64,000 bases of DNA from an uncultured Lachnospiraceae bacterium (lineage in GTDB: Bacteria > Bacillota > Clostridia > Lachnospirales > Lachnospiraceae): contig CANRIV010000005.1 of the NCBI GenBank assembly GCA_947630805.1, forward strand, positions 56,412-120,411, written 5' to 3'. The notes below the pieces were generated by a model. It did no database searches. It was not told where the DNA came from and saw nothing but the letters and a program-made list of their open reading frames with translations. Positions 38,478 to 49,585 of this stretch are shown piece by piece. How positions within the stretch are numbered: position 1 is the stretch's first letter; the number at the start of each line of letters is the position of its first letter. The translations under genes were made by a program, and so were the position numbers.

Positions 38478-38508
38478 TTTTCAGTCCTCCTAAATCTTTT
38501 GTAAATAC

Positions 38509-40008
38509 CTACCTTCCATATATATCACACAGATATCTCAGTCTCTCTATTTTCTCAGGGGTAAATTGTCCTTTCGTCATTCTCCATCTCCAATTTGTTC
38601 CCATGGAAGACGGCAGATTCATTCTGGCTCCTGTTCCTTCTTTCAGAACGTCCTGCATCTGGAATATTACAATGCAGGCCACACTCTCATAAGCAGTTTT
38701 AAATATTTTATCTACCAGTTGTTCCATAGATCCGTCCCTGCACTCCACATATTCGCGGACATACCCCAGTTCCCATGGCTGCATTTGTCCAAAATATCCT
38801 ATCAGCGTATCATTGTCATGTGTTCCGCCATAAGCTACCAGATTTTTATTCCACTGATATGGCAGATGATCATTTCTGCGGTTGCCATCAAAAGCAAATT
38901 CCAATACTTTCATTCCGGGATACCCCGACTTTTTCAGAACAGATATTACTTCCGGCATCTGCACGCCCAAATCTTCTGCAATGATACGTTTCTCTCCGAT
39001 AGACATATCTATTGCTCTGACAAGCTTCATTCCCGGACCCTTCTCCCATTTTCCATTTCTTGCGTCAGCATCTTTTGCCGGGATGGCATAATACTTTACC
39101 ATTCCGATAAAATGGTCTATGCGGATAACATCATATCGTCTTGCTGAGTATTCCATTCGCTTTCTCCACCAGAAAAAATTGTCCTTTTGTTCCATTTTTT
39201 TCCAGTCATAGAGAGGATTTCCCCAACGTTGTCCTGTCTCAGAAAAAACATCTGGAGGTACGCCGGCCACTTTTTTTGGATTCAGCGCTTCATCCAGCTG
39301 AAACAATTCCGTATTTACCCATACGTCGGCAGAATCCATTGCCACATAAATAGGGATATCTCCAATAATCTCAATTCCATTTGTGTTTGCATATTCTTTT
39401 AATGCTTTCCACTGCATATCAAATTTAAATTCAATAAAGCGGAAAAAATCAATTTCATCCTTCAACTTTCTTTTATAAACTTTCAGCGCAGAAGGATTTC
39501 TGAATTTTATATCTTCGTCCCACTCCTGCCATGATACATTGTCAAAATGTTCCTTGCAGGCGCGATAAAGGCAGTAATCATCCAGCCAATATTGATTTTC
39601 TTTTAAAAAGTTGATATATTCCTCCGTCTCCTGATGGCGGCTGTTTTGATAAGCAGCTTTTAAGACCTGAAATCTTGATGTAAACATCAGCCCATAATCT
39701 ACATACCGGTCCTCCATATTCCATTTAAACTGCTCCACAAACTCTCTGGTCAGAAGTCCCTCTTCTATCAGCAAATCTAAATCAATAAAATAAGGATTTC
39801 CTGCGAAAGCAGAAAAAGCGGCATAGGGACTGTCTCCAAAACTTGTAGGACCCAGCGGAAGTACCTGCCAGTATTTCTGACGGGCACGGACCAGTTGATC
39901 TACAAACGCATAAGCTTCTTTTCCAAAAGTACCGATCCCATAGGGGGATGGCAGACTGCTTACAGGCATTAAAATACCTGCACTTCTGTCAAATTCTCTC
40001 TGTGCCAT
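38509..40008 (-). CDS. malQ: 4-alpha-glucanotransferase (amylomaltase)
   Basis: Transfers maltodextrin segments between glucans in glycogen/maltose use; GH77. The 499-residue protein has SSLPSPYGIGTFG at the start, IIGDIPIYVAMDSADVW, the nucleophile region VIRIDHFIGMVKYYAIPA near residue 290, acid/base in IIAEDLGVQMPEV near 340, and YGGTHDNDTLIGYF near 395. Length matches MalQ (500). AAAGGA precedes the ATG. No other glycogen gene is adjacent. Confidence 0.96.
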   Translation of the reverse strand: MAQREFDRSAGILMPVSSLPSPYGIGTFGKEAYAFVDQLVRARQKYWQVLPLGPTSFGDSPYAAFSAFAGNPYFIDLDLLIEEGLLTREFVEQFKWNMEDRYVDYGLMFTSRFQVLKAAYQNSRHQETEEYINFLKENQYWLDDYCLYRACKEHFDNVSWQEWDEDIKFRNPSALKVYKRKLKDEIDFFRFIEFKFDMQWKALKEYANTNGIEIIGDIPIYVAMDSADVWVNTELFQLDEALNPKKVAGVPPDVFSETGQRWGNPLYDWKKMEQKDNFFWWRKRMEYSARRYDVIRIDHFIGMVKYYAIPAKDADARNGKWEKGPGMKLVRAIDMSIGEKRIIAEDLGVQMPEVISVLKKSGYPGMKVLEFAFDGNRRNDHLPYQWNKNLVAYGGTHDNDTLIGYFGQMQPWELGYVREYVECRDGSMEQLVDKIFKTAYESVACIVIFQMQDVLKEGTGARMNLPSSMGTNWRWRMTKGQFTPEKIERLRYLCDIYGR

Positions 40009-40040
40009 GATTGTTATCCTTTCAGGTTGTTGTTTCTTGT

Positions 40041-40961
40041 TTATTTGTGCTCATGGGTAAACAGATGATCCTGACAATATTCTTTATTCCCACTACATTT
40101 GGAACAATATCGGAATGTCAGATTGGGATCATCCAGTTCAGTTCTGCCACAAACAACACATTTATGTCTGGCTCCATTTTCCCGCATGACAGGGGCAGCC
40201 CGACGAATGGATTGTCTGTATTCCTGTCTTCTCTTTTTCTGTTGTTTTCCAAGATTTTTTCTCTTTAACATATACAGAATAAAATTCAGCAGCGAGGCAA
40301 AAACCAATACTAAAATAATAATGCCGTAAAGTGTGTTTGCCCGAAATGCGTCATAGACATTTACCAGAATCAAAACGCCATATAATATGCCAAACCATTT
40401 CATTCTCACAGGAATAAGAAAATACAAAAGAAGCCGTTCCTGCGGATAAGTAATCGCATATGCCAGAAAAATTGACATATTAATGTAATAAGTGCTGACA
40501 CAATTTCCGATAATAGCTCCGAGACTGCGATATAACATATCCTGATTGTTCCCTGAAACCATCCAGGCCATATCTGCCGGAAATAAAATTCCCGCATGAA
40601 TCATCAAATATAGTATCAGGTATAAGAGCATTGCTCCTATCATTGTAAAAATCATGCCGGAAAAAATATACACGTTAAAGCGGTAAGTACCCCAGACAGA
40701 CTCCAGTCCCCTTCCCAGCTGATAGTAAAGTATCAGCATAATGATGGTAAATATGCCCAGTTCCATCGGGGGAGAAAGTATCCATGTGATTATTCTCCAT
40801 ACCTGACCCCGGCATATCATAAAGGGATCAAAGGAAAGATATTCATACATTTCAGGATTTATAATCTGGATAATATAACCAATTACATATCCCAATATAA
40901 GGTATAGGGGGAGATTTTGAACTGCATACTTTCCAAACTTCCTCTCAAATTTTGATGTCAT
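40041..40961 (-). CDS. Rhomboid-fold membrane protein with C-terminal zinc-ribbon-like tail
   Basis: 306-residue protein with about six membrane segments (1-235) and a soluble tail. The membrane part resembles rhomboids: GQVWRIITWILSPP near residue 52 and an overall six-helix layout with GRGLESVWGTYRFNVYIFSG. The rhomboid catalytic GxSG motif is not evident (INMSIFLAYAITYP lies at about the right place), so it may be a non-protease relative. The tail has Cys and His pairs (CVVCGRTELDD ... CSKCSGNKEYCQDHLFTHEHK), probably a zinc site. Upstream of malQ, first gene of the run. Confidence 0.75.
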   Translation of the reverse strand: MTSKFERKFGKYAVQNLPLYLILGYVIGYIIQIINPEMYEYLSFDPFMICRGQVWRIITWILSPPMELGIFTIIMLILYYQLGRGLESVWGTYRFNVYIFSGMIFTMIGAMLLYLILYLMIHAGILFPADMAWMVSGNNQDMLYRSLGAIIGNCVSTYYINMSIFLAYAITYPQERLLLYFLIPVRMKWFGILYGVLILVNVYDAFRANTLYGIIILVLVFASLLNFILYMLKRKNLGKQQKKRRQEYRQSIRRAAPVMRENGARHKCVVCGRTELDDPNLTFRYCSKCSGNKEYCQDHLFTHEHK

Positions 40962-41276
40962 TTACTTCACTACTCCTATCATAAAACAGAATCTTACTGC
41001 TGATAAAACAATTTTTCCGGCTTTCGACCGGCTCCGGATTCATAAAAATAACCAATTTACAGTATAAATTCTGCACTTGTGTTTGTCAAACAACTTTAAC
41101 CTGATTTTCATAAATTTTACAGTCATTTAAAATAAATAAATTTTCAATTTTACTTTTTTCTTATTTTCCATTTCTTTTCAATGTCTGTTTGGTTGTTTTT
41201 TTGTCGAAATTATATTATAATAAAAAGTCGTTTTTGATTATTTTTTAATAGGTTGAAAGCCCATCAGGAGGAAACC
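40962..41276. other. Intergenic region between diverging genes
   Basis: 315 AT-rich bases between the minus-strand rhomboid-like gene and the plus-strand dehydratase activator. A weak plus-strand promoter is possible (TTGGTT then TATTAT 18 bases later, near 41189-41218). A short CCGG-rich imperfect repeat lies at 41015-41040. No gene seen. Confidence 0.4.
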
Positions 41277-44200
41277 ATGAGCAAAAATAATAATTATTAC
41301 AGTCTGGGAATTGATATCGGATCTACTACCGTAAAAATTGCAATTCTGGACACAGAAAAAAATATTGTATTTTCAGATTATGAAAGGCATTATGCAAATA
41401 TTCAGGAAACGCTTGTCCTGCTACTAAAAAAAGCATCGCAGCGATTAGGAGACATTGAGCTGGCTCCTATGATTACCGGATCCGGCGGTCTGGCACTTTC
41501 TAATCATTTGAAAATTCCTTTTGTTCAGGAAGTAGTAGCTGTGTCTACTGCCTTAGAAGACTATGCTCCTCAAACTGATGTCGCGATTGAACTTGGCGGT
41601 GAGGATGCCAAAATAATATATTTTACCGGAGGAATCGAACAGCGGATGAATGGTATCTGTGCAGGCGGCACCGGCTCGTTTATCGACCAGATGGCATCTC
41701 TTTTGCAGACAGATGCCAGCGGTCTAAATGAATATGCCAAAAATTACCGTTCTATTTACCCGATTGCTGCCCGTTGCGGCGTATTTGCCAAAACAGATAT
41801 TCAGCCACTGATCAATGAAGGTGCTACCAAGGAAGATTTATCCGCCTCTATTTTTCAGGCCGTTGTAAATCAGACAATTTCCGGTCTGGCCTGCGGTAAA
41901 CCTATCCGGGGAACTGTAGCCTTTCTGGGTGGTCCTCTGCACTTTCTGCCCGAGTTGAAAAATGCTTTTATCAGAACGCTGAAATTAGATGACAAACATA
42001 TTGTAGCTCCGGAGAATTCTCATCTGTTTGCCGCTATTGGAGCCGCACTCAACCATAATCCAAGTGTGCGGATTAATATTGCTGATTTGTATGAAGATTT
42101 ATCTCATGGCATAAAAATGTCCATGGAAATCAAACGGTTAGAACCACTCTTTCACAATCAGGAAGAATATGATCAATTTCTCCAGCGTCATAATAAAGCC
42201 TGTGTCAAAAAAGGAGAACTTTCCACATATAAAGGAAACTGTTTTCTCGGAATTGACTCCGGCTCAACCACGACGAAAGCTGCTCTGGTAGCAGAAGACG
42301 GTACATTACTTTACTCTTTCTATGGCAGTAATCAGGGAAACCCTCTCGCCACTATTATTGGCGCAGTAAAAGATATCTATTCAAAGCTGCCAAAAGAAGC
42401 CAAAATTGTACGTTCCTGTTCTACCGGTTACGGGGAAGCTTTAATCAAAGAGGCGCTTCTTCTGGATGAGGGGGAGGTAGAAACAGTAGCCCACTACTAT
42501 GCCGCCGCATTTTTTGAGCCACAGGTAGACTGTATTCTCGATATTGGCGGTCAGGATATGAAATGTATTAAGATCAAGAACAATTCTGTAGACAGTGTAC
42601 AGTTAAATGAAGCATGCTCGTCCGGGTGTGGCTCTTTTATTGAAACTTTTGCAAATTCATTGAACTATACTGTTCAGGATTTTGCCAAAGAGGCTCTGTT
42701 TGCCACAAACCCTACAGATTTGGGTACCCGTTGTACCGTATTTATGAATTCCAACGTAAAGCAAGCACAGAAAGAAGGCGCAAGTGTGGCTGATATTTCC
42801 TCCGGACTTGCCTATTCTGTCATAAAAAACGCACTTTATAAAGTAATAAAAATTACAGACGCAAAAGATTTAGGACGTAAAGTTGTTGTCCAGGGCGGTA
42901 CTTTCTACAACGACGCAGTCCTGCGCAGTTTTGAAAAAGTAGCAGACTGTCACGCAATCCGACCTGATATTGCCGGCATTATGGGTGCATTCGGTGCTGC
43001 TCTTATCGCAAGAGAGCGCTATCAGGGAGAGGAAACACATATGCTCAGTCTGGAACAACTGGAGAATTTTTCTTATGATACTGCCATGACCCGTTGCAAA
43101 GGTTGTACCAATGCCTGTCTGCTCACAATTAACAAATTTTCAGACGGCAGACGCTTTATCAGTGGTAACCGGTGTGAAAAGGGACTTGGAAAAGAAAAAA
43201 ATAAAGAAAATATTCCAAATCTTTTTGATTATAAACTACACAGAGTATTTGATTATGAGCCCCTTACAGAAAAACTCGCTTTCAGAGGCGTAGTAGGTAT
43301 TCCACGTGTTCTGAATATGTACGAAAACTTCCCATTCTGGGCTGTTTTCTTCCGCGAGCTGGGCTTCCGTGTTCTGCTCTCACCGGAATCATCTCACAAA
43401 ATATACGAAATGGGGATTGAGTCTATTCCGAGTGAATCAGAATGTTATCCTGCAAAACTGGCACACGGACACATTGCATGGCTCATTCAAAACGGTGCAA
43501 AATTTATTTTTTATCCTTGTATTCCTTATGAGCGAAATGAGACACCGGACGCCAACAATCATTACAACTGTCCTATTGTTACTTCTTATGCTGAAAATAT
43601 AAAAAATAATGTGGAAGAACTCGAAGATCCTTCCATGAACTTTATGAATCCGTTTATGGCCTTCACGAATGAAGAAACGATTTCCACAAGACTGGTGGAA
43701 GAATTTCATAAGCAGTTTCATATTGATGAGAAAGAAATTAAAAACGCGGCTCACATGGCATGGAATGAATTGATTGCTTCCAGAGAAGATATCAAAAGAA
43801 AAGGCGAAGAGACATTAAAATATATGGAAGAAACCGGAAGACACGGTATTGTTCTCGCCGGCCGTCCTTATCATGTCGACCCGGAAATCAACCATGGGAT
43901 TCCTGAAATGATTAATTCCTATGGTCTGGCAGTACTCACGGAAGATTCTGTGTCACATCTTTCCGAAGTAGAAAGACCACTGATTGTATCGGACCAGTGG
44001 ATGTATCACTCCAGACTTTACAAAGCCGCAAATTTTGTTAAGACAAGAGATGATCTGGATTTAGTTCAGCTTAACAGTTTTGGCTGTGGCCTGGATGCAG
44101 TAACTACAGACTGTGTCAGTGATATTCTCACGAAATCCGGAAAAATATATACTGTGTTAAAAATTGATGAGGTCAACAATCTGGGAGCCGCGAGAATCCG

Positions 44201-45515
44201 AATCCGTTCTCTTCTTGCAGCCATCAGGGTGCGGAATGAAAAACATTTTGAGCGGTATATCCAGCCATCTTCTATCAACAAAGTAGAATTTACCAAGCAG
44301 ATGTTTGATGAAAAATATACCATACTGACTCCACAGATGAGTCCAATTCATTTTAATTTACTGCAGTCGGCCTTAAATTCCTGCGGATACAATTTTGAAG
44401 TGATGCAGAGCAACAAATCCTGTGTGGACATGGGACTCAAATATGTAAATAACGACGCCTGCTATCCTTCTTTGATTGTCGTAGGACAGATTATGGAAGC
44501 TCTCTTATCCGGAAAATACGACTTAAACAAGACAGCTGTTATTATTACACAGACCGGTGGAGGATGCCGTGCAACAAATTACATCGGATTTATCCGCCGT
44601 GCTCTCGAAAAAGCCGGTATGGGCCATATTCCTGTTCTTTCGCTCAGTCTGCAGGGATTGGAAAAGAACAGTGGATTTAAGATTACTCCCCTCTTTGCAG
44701 TAAAAGCTATCGAGGCGGCAATGTATGGAGATTTATTTATGCGTGTCGTTTATCGTACTAGACCATACGAAGTCAATCAGGGAGAAACCGATGCGCTTCA
44801 CAAAAAATGGGAATACCGGTTATGTAAAGAATTATCCAAAAAATCATTTGGTATTCACCGTTTCCGCCGCAATATGAAAAAAATTGTAAAAGAATTTGAC
44901 GCAATTCCGGTAAAAGATATCCAAAAACCAAGAGTCGGTATTGTCGGAGAAATTCTGGTAAAATTTTCTCCTACGGCAAACAATGACCTTGTAAACCTTT
45001 TGGAATCTGAGGGTGCCGAAGCTGTCGTGCCTGACTTAGTAGACTTTTTCCTCTACGGATTTCGCAATGCAAAATTTAAAGCCGATAATCTCGGCTTTCA
45101 TCGCAAATCTGTAATTTATAATAATATTGCAATCCGCGCATTGGAATGGATGCGCGCCACTGCAAAAAAAGCATTGATACGAAGCAGACATTTTACACCG
45201 ACTTCTGACATCTGGGAAATGAGTGAAATGGCCCAAAAAGTGGTTTCTATCGGAAACCAAACCGGTGAGGGATGGTTTTTGACCGGTGAAATGCTGCATT
45301 TGATTCATGACGGCGTTCCAAACATCGTATGTACACAGCCATTTGCCTGCCTTCCAAATCATATCGTAGGAAAAGGTGTTATCAAAAAGCTGCGTGCAAT
45401 GAATCCGGAAGCCAACATTGTGGCCGTAGACTATGATCCCGGCGCCAGTGAGGTAAACCAGTTAAACCGTATCAAACTTATGCTGGCCGCTGCCAACAAA
45501 AAATTAAAACAATAA
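41277..45515 (+). CDS. 2-hydroxyacyl-CoA dehydratase activator-related fusion protein
   Basis: A 1412-residue fusion. Two BadF/BadG/HgdC ASKHA ATPase domains lie in tandem: [15 protein letters not shown] near residue 10 with [11 protein letters not shown], and [16 protein letters not shown] near 325 with [19 protein letters not shown], whose Cys are those that bind the [4Fe-4S] cluster. A DUF2229-like segment ([15 protein letters not shown], ~605) and an HgdB-like half ([30 protein letters not shown] ... [11 protein letters not shown] ... [14 protein letters not shown]) follow. By family it handles low-potential electron transfer with ATP, but these large fusions usually stand alone and have no proven substrate. 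CAGGAGG lies five bases before the ATG at 41277. The only large plus-strand gene in the window. Confidence 0.9.
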   Translation: MSKNNNYYSLGIDIGSTTVKIAILDTEKNIVFSDYERHYANIQETLVLLLKKASQRLGDIELAPMITGSGGLALSNHLKIPFVQEVVAVSTALEDYAPQTDVAIELGGEDAKIIYFTGGIEQRMNGICAGGTGSFIDQMASLLQTDASGLNEYAKNYRSIYPIAARCGVFAKTDIQPLINEGATKEDLSASIFQAVVNQTISGLACGKPIRGTVAFLGGPLHFLPELKNAFIRTLKLDDKHIVAPENSHLFAAIGAALNHNPSVRINIADLYEDLSHGIKMSMEIKRLEPLFHNQEEYDQFLQRHNKACVKKGELSTYKGNCFLGIDSGSTTTKAALVAEDGTLLYSFYGSNQGNPLATIIGAVKDIYSKLPKEAKIVRSCSTGYGEALIKEALLLDEGEVETVAHYYAAAFFEPQVDCILDIGGQDMKCIKIKNNSVDSVQLNEACSSGCGSFIETFANSLNYTVQDFAKEALFATNPTDLGTRCTVFMNSNVKQAQKEGASVADISSGLAYSVIKNALYKVIKITDAKDLGRKVVVQGGTFYNDAVLRSFEKVADCHAIRPDIAGIMGAFGAALIARERYQGEETHMLSLEQLENFSYDTAMTRCKGCTNACLLTINKFSDGRRFISGNRCEKGLGKEKNKENIPNLFDYKLHRVFDYEPLTEKLAFRGVVGIPRVLNMYENFPFWAVFFRELGFRVLLSPESSHKIYEMGIESIPSESECYPAKLAHGHIAWLIQNGAKFIFYPCIPYERNETPDANNHYNCPIVTSYAENIKNNVEELEDPSMNFMNPFMAFTNEETISTRLVEEFHKQFHIDEKEIKNAAHMAWNELIASREDIKRKGEETLKYMEETGRHGIVLAGRPYHVDPEINHGIPEMINSYGLAVLTEDSVSHLSEVERPLIVSDQWMYHSRLYKAANFVKTRDDLDLVQLNSFGCGLDAVTTDCVSDILTKSGKIYTVLKIDEVNNLGAARIRIRSLLAAIRVRNEKHFERYIQPSSINKVEFTKQMFDEKYTILTPQMSPIHFNLLQSALNSCGYNFEVMQSNKSCVDMGLKYVNNDACYPSLIVVGQIMEALLSGKYDLNKTAVIITQTGGGCRATNYIGFIRRALEKAGMGHIPVLSLSLQGLEKNSGFKITPLFAVKAIEAAMYGDLFMRVVYRTRPYEVNQGETDALHKKWEYRLCKELSKKSFGIHRFRRNMKKIVKEFDAIPVKDIQKPRVGIVGEILVKFSPTANNDLVNLLESEGAEAVVPDLVDFFLYGFRNAKFKADNLGFHRKSVIYNNIAIRALEWMRATAKKALIRSRHFTPTSDIWEMSEMAQKVVSIGNQTGEGWFLTGEMLHLIHDGVPNIVCTQPFACLPNHIVGKGVIKKLRAMNPEANIVAVDYDPGASEVNQLNRIKLMLAAANKKLKQ

Positions 45516-45540
45516 GATTGCAGAACAATCTTACAATAAA

Positions 45541-45628
45541 AAAAGCAGATATTCATGTTACGTAACTTTTCTCTGTCCTATTTTTAATCAGACAGATAAA
45601 ATTTCCTGAAACACGAATATCTGCTTTT
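45541..45628. terminator. Hairpin between converging activator and ASST genes
   Basis: 17-base arms AAAAGCAGATATTCATG / CACGAATATCTGCTTTT (one mismatch) around a 54-base loop that itself pairs through TCTGTC/GACAGA. T runs occur on both outer flanks, so it may terminate both directions. The long loop is unusual. Confidence 0.6.
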
Positions 45629-45647
45629 CTATTCTCTGTATCTGCAA

Positions 45648-47765
45648 TCAATTATTATTTTCTGATTGTTCTGATTTTGCCGGTTTTATTGTTATCTTAA
45701 CACCGGATTGATACAGACCGGCACTATGTTGATAATAAATTTCATATGTGTCTTTTTTCATCTGGTAAAGTGGTACCGGATCTGTGTTAATACTCCGGGC
45801 AAAATATCCCGGGAGAAGCTGTTTTGTATCTGTATAATCTCTGTAGTAAGTATGGTTTTCTCCCACAAAATATAGTTTTTCCAGCTGATGATCCAAAAGT
45901 CTTATATAGAGCACGTCTTCTTCCAGATACATAGAAATTCGCGCCATATCCTGCTTAGGATCCACTTCATAAGAAGGATTCTCCATGGCCCGTTTTCTCA
46001 ACGTATTTTTCCTCTCTTCTTCTGTCTGAAATTCTGATTCCAATACAGGAGACGGAAGTTTCTTTGCCTCGCTCACATCAATGGATTCACATTCCAAAAG
46101 TCCATATATTTCTCCTAAAAAGTAATCACAGCCTTCTGCTTTACCGGAAGACATAATCTCTGGCTCAAAGTGAAATCCATATGCTCTGTAAAATCCATAA
46201 GACGTACTGTACTTGTTTAGAATTTCTCCGGACTCATAATCAAATTCTATAACGCTTGATTTTTCCTGCTCATCTTCCGGATACAATTTGCCATTCATAG
46301 CAAAAACACGTCCCGCTTTGTATTCCAAAACAGCATTAGAACGAATGCTTGATTTACGAAAAGGATAAGATTTTAAAAGCGACACTGTCCTCTCTTTTTC
46401 ATTAATGGAATAAATTCTTACAAAAGATCTCTTATCCTTATCAAAATAGTCTACCGGTCTTCTTTTTTGCGTATGATTATCATAAATAATTAAATGTTTT
46501 GTGTCTGGATTTCCATCTAAATCAACATCCAGCAAATATGCCGCATGTGCCTGAAAAAACCACTCCATATCTCCAAGAGGACGTAAAACCTTGTCTGCCA
46601 CACAGGAATCAGACCAAAAAGAAGGATGCGCCAGAATCCATAGTACTTCTTTCTTCTCATAATTGACTTTCATTACCGCGTGAAGATTTCTCAAACATAT
46701 CAGTACTGTCTTTTCTTCTTTTTGATATTCCACAGAATTAAGATGCGCCCAATCCGGTACATCCACATATTTTTCATCCAGATATTCTTTCAGTTTAATT
46801 TCATTGACGACACTTCCACTTTTGCGGTCCACTTCAATTACCGTGTCCTCAAAAGTCTTGTAGGAAACACCATCCATAGCACTGCTTGCCATGACGATAT
46901 TACCGTCTTCTATTTCTGCAAAATCATGATGAACACCTTTTTCAAAATGATATGCTTTATGAAAACGTCCCATCTGATCCACCTCAAACAGACGAATTGC
47001 TGCCGGATTGGTGGACGTCTGCCGGGTAATACTTTTATCTAAGAATAGAAATCTCCCACCGGAAATTGGCTGAAATCCATAAGTTTTTGGAATCATTCTA
47101 AATGCAAAGCGCATATCCCCGTTTCGATCAAACGCATAAGGATAAACCTGATCATCTCCTCCATAAATCAACGTCAAGTCATAGAGATATTTTTCTTTGG
47201 AAATATCCTTTGTTACTTTGACTACAGAATTTCTCCCCTTTAGCGATGCTATTCTCAGACGAAATTCATGTTGTCCTATCCGCCATCCGAAAAAACTATA
47301 CAAATCAATTCTGACTGTATTGACGCAATCAGGATAAAGCCCCATAATAGGAACTCTGTGCTTCGTTGCAGCAGGAAGCCTGTACGCAATATCACAATCT
47401 GATGTTTTTCCCTTTACTGTAACTTTGACTTTCCGTGGCAGTTTTGTATGAAACATTGCCAATGCGCATAAAGGTGCATACTGATACGGATTTTTTATGA
47501 CCAGCATATCACCAAATTTATAATCGGATTCTTCTTCTATCTGATTCAGCGCACACTCTATCGCTCTTGTAACATTCGGAAGAGATGTTCGCGTTTCAAT
47601 CTCAGAGACAATCTCGATTTCTGATTTTCTTTTACATTTGGATTCATATGGAAGAGCCTGCTCTCGCATCCATTTCGCAGATTTCACAGTCACATGCTTT
47701 TGAGTGTCGATTCCCACAATCCGAAGCATTTTTTTTAGTGCTCTTACAGCAAGATTAGATTTCAT
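45648..47765 (-). CDS. Arylsulfotransferase (ASST) family protein 1, no signal peptide
   Basis: 705-residue member of the ASST family, beta-propeller enzymes that move sulfate between phenolic compounds through a sulfated His. An N-terminal domain (~25-185; KNPYQYAPLCALAMF, VKGKTSDCD) precedes the propeller. Candidate catalytic residues are His279/280 (GVHHDF), His341 (DWAHLN), Arg359 (CLRNLH) and His407 (FFQAHA). The 18-residue gap from His341 to Arg359 equals that recalled for His356-Arg374 of E. coli AssT. Known bacterial ASSTs are exported, but no signal peptide is visible here, so it is probably cytosolic. It overlaps cysNC by 11 bases with its own GGAG site: a cysD-cysNC-ASST operon. 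The acceptor is unknown. Confidence 0.85.
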   Translation of the reverse strand: MKSNLAVRALKKMLRIVGIDTQKHVTVKSAKWMREQALPYESKCKRKSEIEIVSEIETRTSLPNVTRAIECALNQIEEESDYKFGDMLVIKNPYQYAPLCALAMFHTKLPRKVKVTVKGKTSDCDIAYRLPAATKHRVPIMGLYPDCVNTVRIDLYSFFGWRIGQHEFRLRIASLKGRNSVVKVTKDISKEKYLYDLTLIYGGDDQVYPYAFDRNGDMRFAFRMIPKTYGFQPISGGRFLFLDKSITRQTSTNPAAIRLFEVDQMGRFHKAYHFEKGVHHDFAEIEDGNIVMASSAMDGVSYKTFEDTVIEVDRKSGSVVNEIKLKEYLDEKYVDVPDWAHLNSVEYQKEEKTVLICLRNLHAVMKVNYEKKEVLWILAHPSFWSDSCVADKVLRPLGDMEWFFQAHAAYLLDVDLDGNPDTKHLIIYDNHTQKRRPVDYFDKDKRSFVRIYSINEKERTVSLLKSYPFRKSSIRSNAVLEYKAGRVFAMNGKLYPEDEQEKSSVIEFDYESGEILNKYSTSYGFYRAYGFHFEPEIMSSGKAEGCDYFLGEIYGLLECESIDVSEAKKLPSPVLESEFQTEEERKNTLRKRAMENPSYEVDPKQDMARISMYLEEDVLYIRLLDHQLEKLYFVGENHTYYRDYTDTKQLLPGYFARSINTDPVPLYQMKKDTYEIYYQHSAGLYQSGVKITIKPAKSEQSENNN

Positions 47766-49584
47766 ATTTTTTCAGTTCTCCCATAATATAATCTACACTC
47801 TCTTCTATTGATTTGTCTGTTGTGTCAATAGTAATCTGAGGATTTTTGGGCACTTCATATACGCTGGAAATACCCGTGAAATTTGGTATTTCATTTTTGC
47901 GCGCTTTTTTATAAAGTCCCTTTACGTCTCTCTTCTCACATTCCTCCAGCGGAGTACTTACATAAACTTCTATAAAATCATCCGTTCCGACAATCTCTCT
48001 CGCGTTCTGGCGGTCTTTCTCAAATGGTGAGACAAGAGAGGTAATTACAATGAGCCCTGCGTCATTCATTAATTTACACACTTCAGCAACCCGTCGGATA
48101 TTTTCGATTCTGTCTTCCTCGTCAAATCCCAGGTTTTTATTCAATCCCATCCGCACATTATCGCCATCCAGTATCATCGTATGCTTTCCTGCTGCCACCA
48201 GTCGTTTTTCAATCTGGTTTACCAGCGTAGATTTTCCTGCTCCTGACAAGCCGGTCAGCCATATTGTTTTTGGCTGTTGCCCTTTTAATTTTGCACGACT
48301 GTCCCGTGTCACATCCATTTCATGCCAGGTCAGATTGCTTCCCCTGCGAAGCGCATATTCCACGACGCCACAGGCGGAGGTCATATTTGTAACTCTGTCT
48401 ATAAGAATAAAGCATCCCAAATCTCTGTTTTTTGAAAATTCTTCAAATACAATTTTATCACTCACGGCAATATCACAGCATGCAATTTCATTTTTCTGAA
48501 GCTTGGAAGTAGAAATATGATTGCCTTCATTGATATCTATTCTGTATTTTATTTTCATGATGGTCGCAGGAATCATTTTTGTGCCGATTTTCAGAAAATA
48601 ATTTTTTCCCTCTACCAATTCTGTATCATCCATCCATAAAATAAGCGCATTAAACATATTGCTGACGGTAATATTTTCATTGTTCGTGAGAACACATCCT
48701 CTGGACACATCCATCTCCCTGTCCAGCGAAATATTTACAGCCTGGCCTTTATATGCCGTCATCTCCTCCCGGTCTGTCACTAAAATGCTCTTAATCTTTG
48801 CTTTTTCTCCGCTTGGCAGCACCGTGATTTCATCTCCTACATGAATTTGGCCCGATGCTACCTGTCCCTGAAATCCTCTGAATGTTCTGTTTGGTCTGCA
48901 CACTCTCTGGACTGGCAGCACAAAATCTTTATCTTCATTGTTCTCTGATACATCGACAGTCTCCAGATAATCCAGTAATGTCTTATCGTTATACCATGGC
49001 ATATTTTCTGATTTGTGCGTCAGATTGTCCCCTACGGTAGCTGAAACCGGTATGATTTTTACTGACGCAAAATCAAACTGTGCAATCATCTTCTTGATGT
49101 TTACTTTTAATTCTTTGAATTTATTTTTATCATAGCCAATCAAATCCATTTTATTTACGGCAAAAACAATATGATTAATTCCCATCAGAGAACAGATTCT
49201 TGTATGCCGTTTTGTCTGGATTAAAACGCCCTGTGAAGCATCCACCAGAATAACGGCCAAATCAGCAAAAGAAGCTCCCACCGCCATATTTCTTGTATAT
49301 TCTTCATGTCCCGGTGTATCTGCTACAATAAAACTTCTTTTCTCTGTTGTAAAATAACGGTAGGCCACATCAATCGTTATGCCCTGTTCCCGCTCTGCCA
49401 TCAATCCATCCAGCAAAAGAGAATAATCAATAGCTCCATCATTACTTCCTACTTTACTGTCCAGCTCTAAAGCTTTCTCCTGATCTGCGAATAATAATTT
49501 GGCATCATAGAGCATATGACCTATCAATGTTGATTTTCCATCATCCACGCTGCCGCATGTAATAAACTTTAATAAACTCTGCAT
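47755..49584 (-). CDS. cysNC: Sulfate adenylyltransferase subunit 1 / APS kinase fusion (CysNC)
   Basis: Bifunctional enzyme. The N-terminal GTPase (CysN) drives ATP sulfurylase: CGSVDDGKSTLIGHM near residue 10, DTPGHEEYTRN, NKMD. The C-terminal APS kinase (CysC) has TIWLTGLSGAGKSTLVNQIE near residue 440 and DGDNVRMGLNKNLGF. Together with CysD it makes APS and then PAPS. The 609-residue length is typical of the fusion. The ATG at 49584 lies one base after the cysD stop; an ATG at 49641 would overlap cysD by 56 bases and has no ribosome site. It is followed by an ASST gene rather than by PAPS reductase. Confidence 0.95.
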   Translation of the reverse strand: MQSLLKFITCGSVDDGKSTLIGHMLYDAKLLFADQEKALELDSKVGSNDGAIDYSLLLDGLMAEREQGITIDVAYRYFTTEKRSFIVADTPGHEEYTRNMAVGASFADLAVILVDASQGVLIQTKRHTRICSLMGINHIVFAVNKMDLIGYDKNKFKELKVNIKKMIAQFDFASVKIIPVSATVGDNLTHKSENMPWYNDKTLLDYLETVDVSENNEDKDFVLPVQRVCRPNRTFRGFQGQVASGQIHVGDEITVLPSGEKAKIKSILVTDREEMTAYKGQAVNISLDREMDVSRGCVLTNNENITVSNMFNALILWMDDTELVEGKNYFLKIGTKMIPATIMKIKYRIDINEGNHISTSKLQKNEIACCDIAVSDKIVFEEFSKNRDLGCFILIDRVTNMTSACGVVEYALRRGSNLTWHEMDVTRDSRAKLKGQQPKTIWLTGLSGAGKSTLVNQIEKRLVAAGKHTMILDGDNVRMGLNKNLGFDEEDRIENIRRVAEVCKLMNDAGLIVITSLVSPFEKDRQNAREIVGTDDFIEVYVSTPLEECEKRDVKGLYKKARKNEIPNFTGISSVYEVPKNPQITIDTTDKSIEESVDYIMGELKKYEI

Positions 49585-49585
49585 T

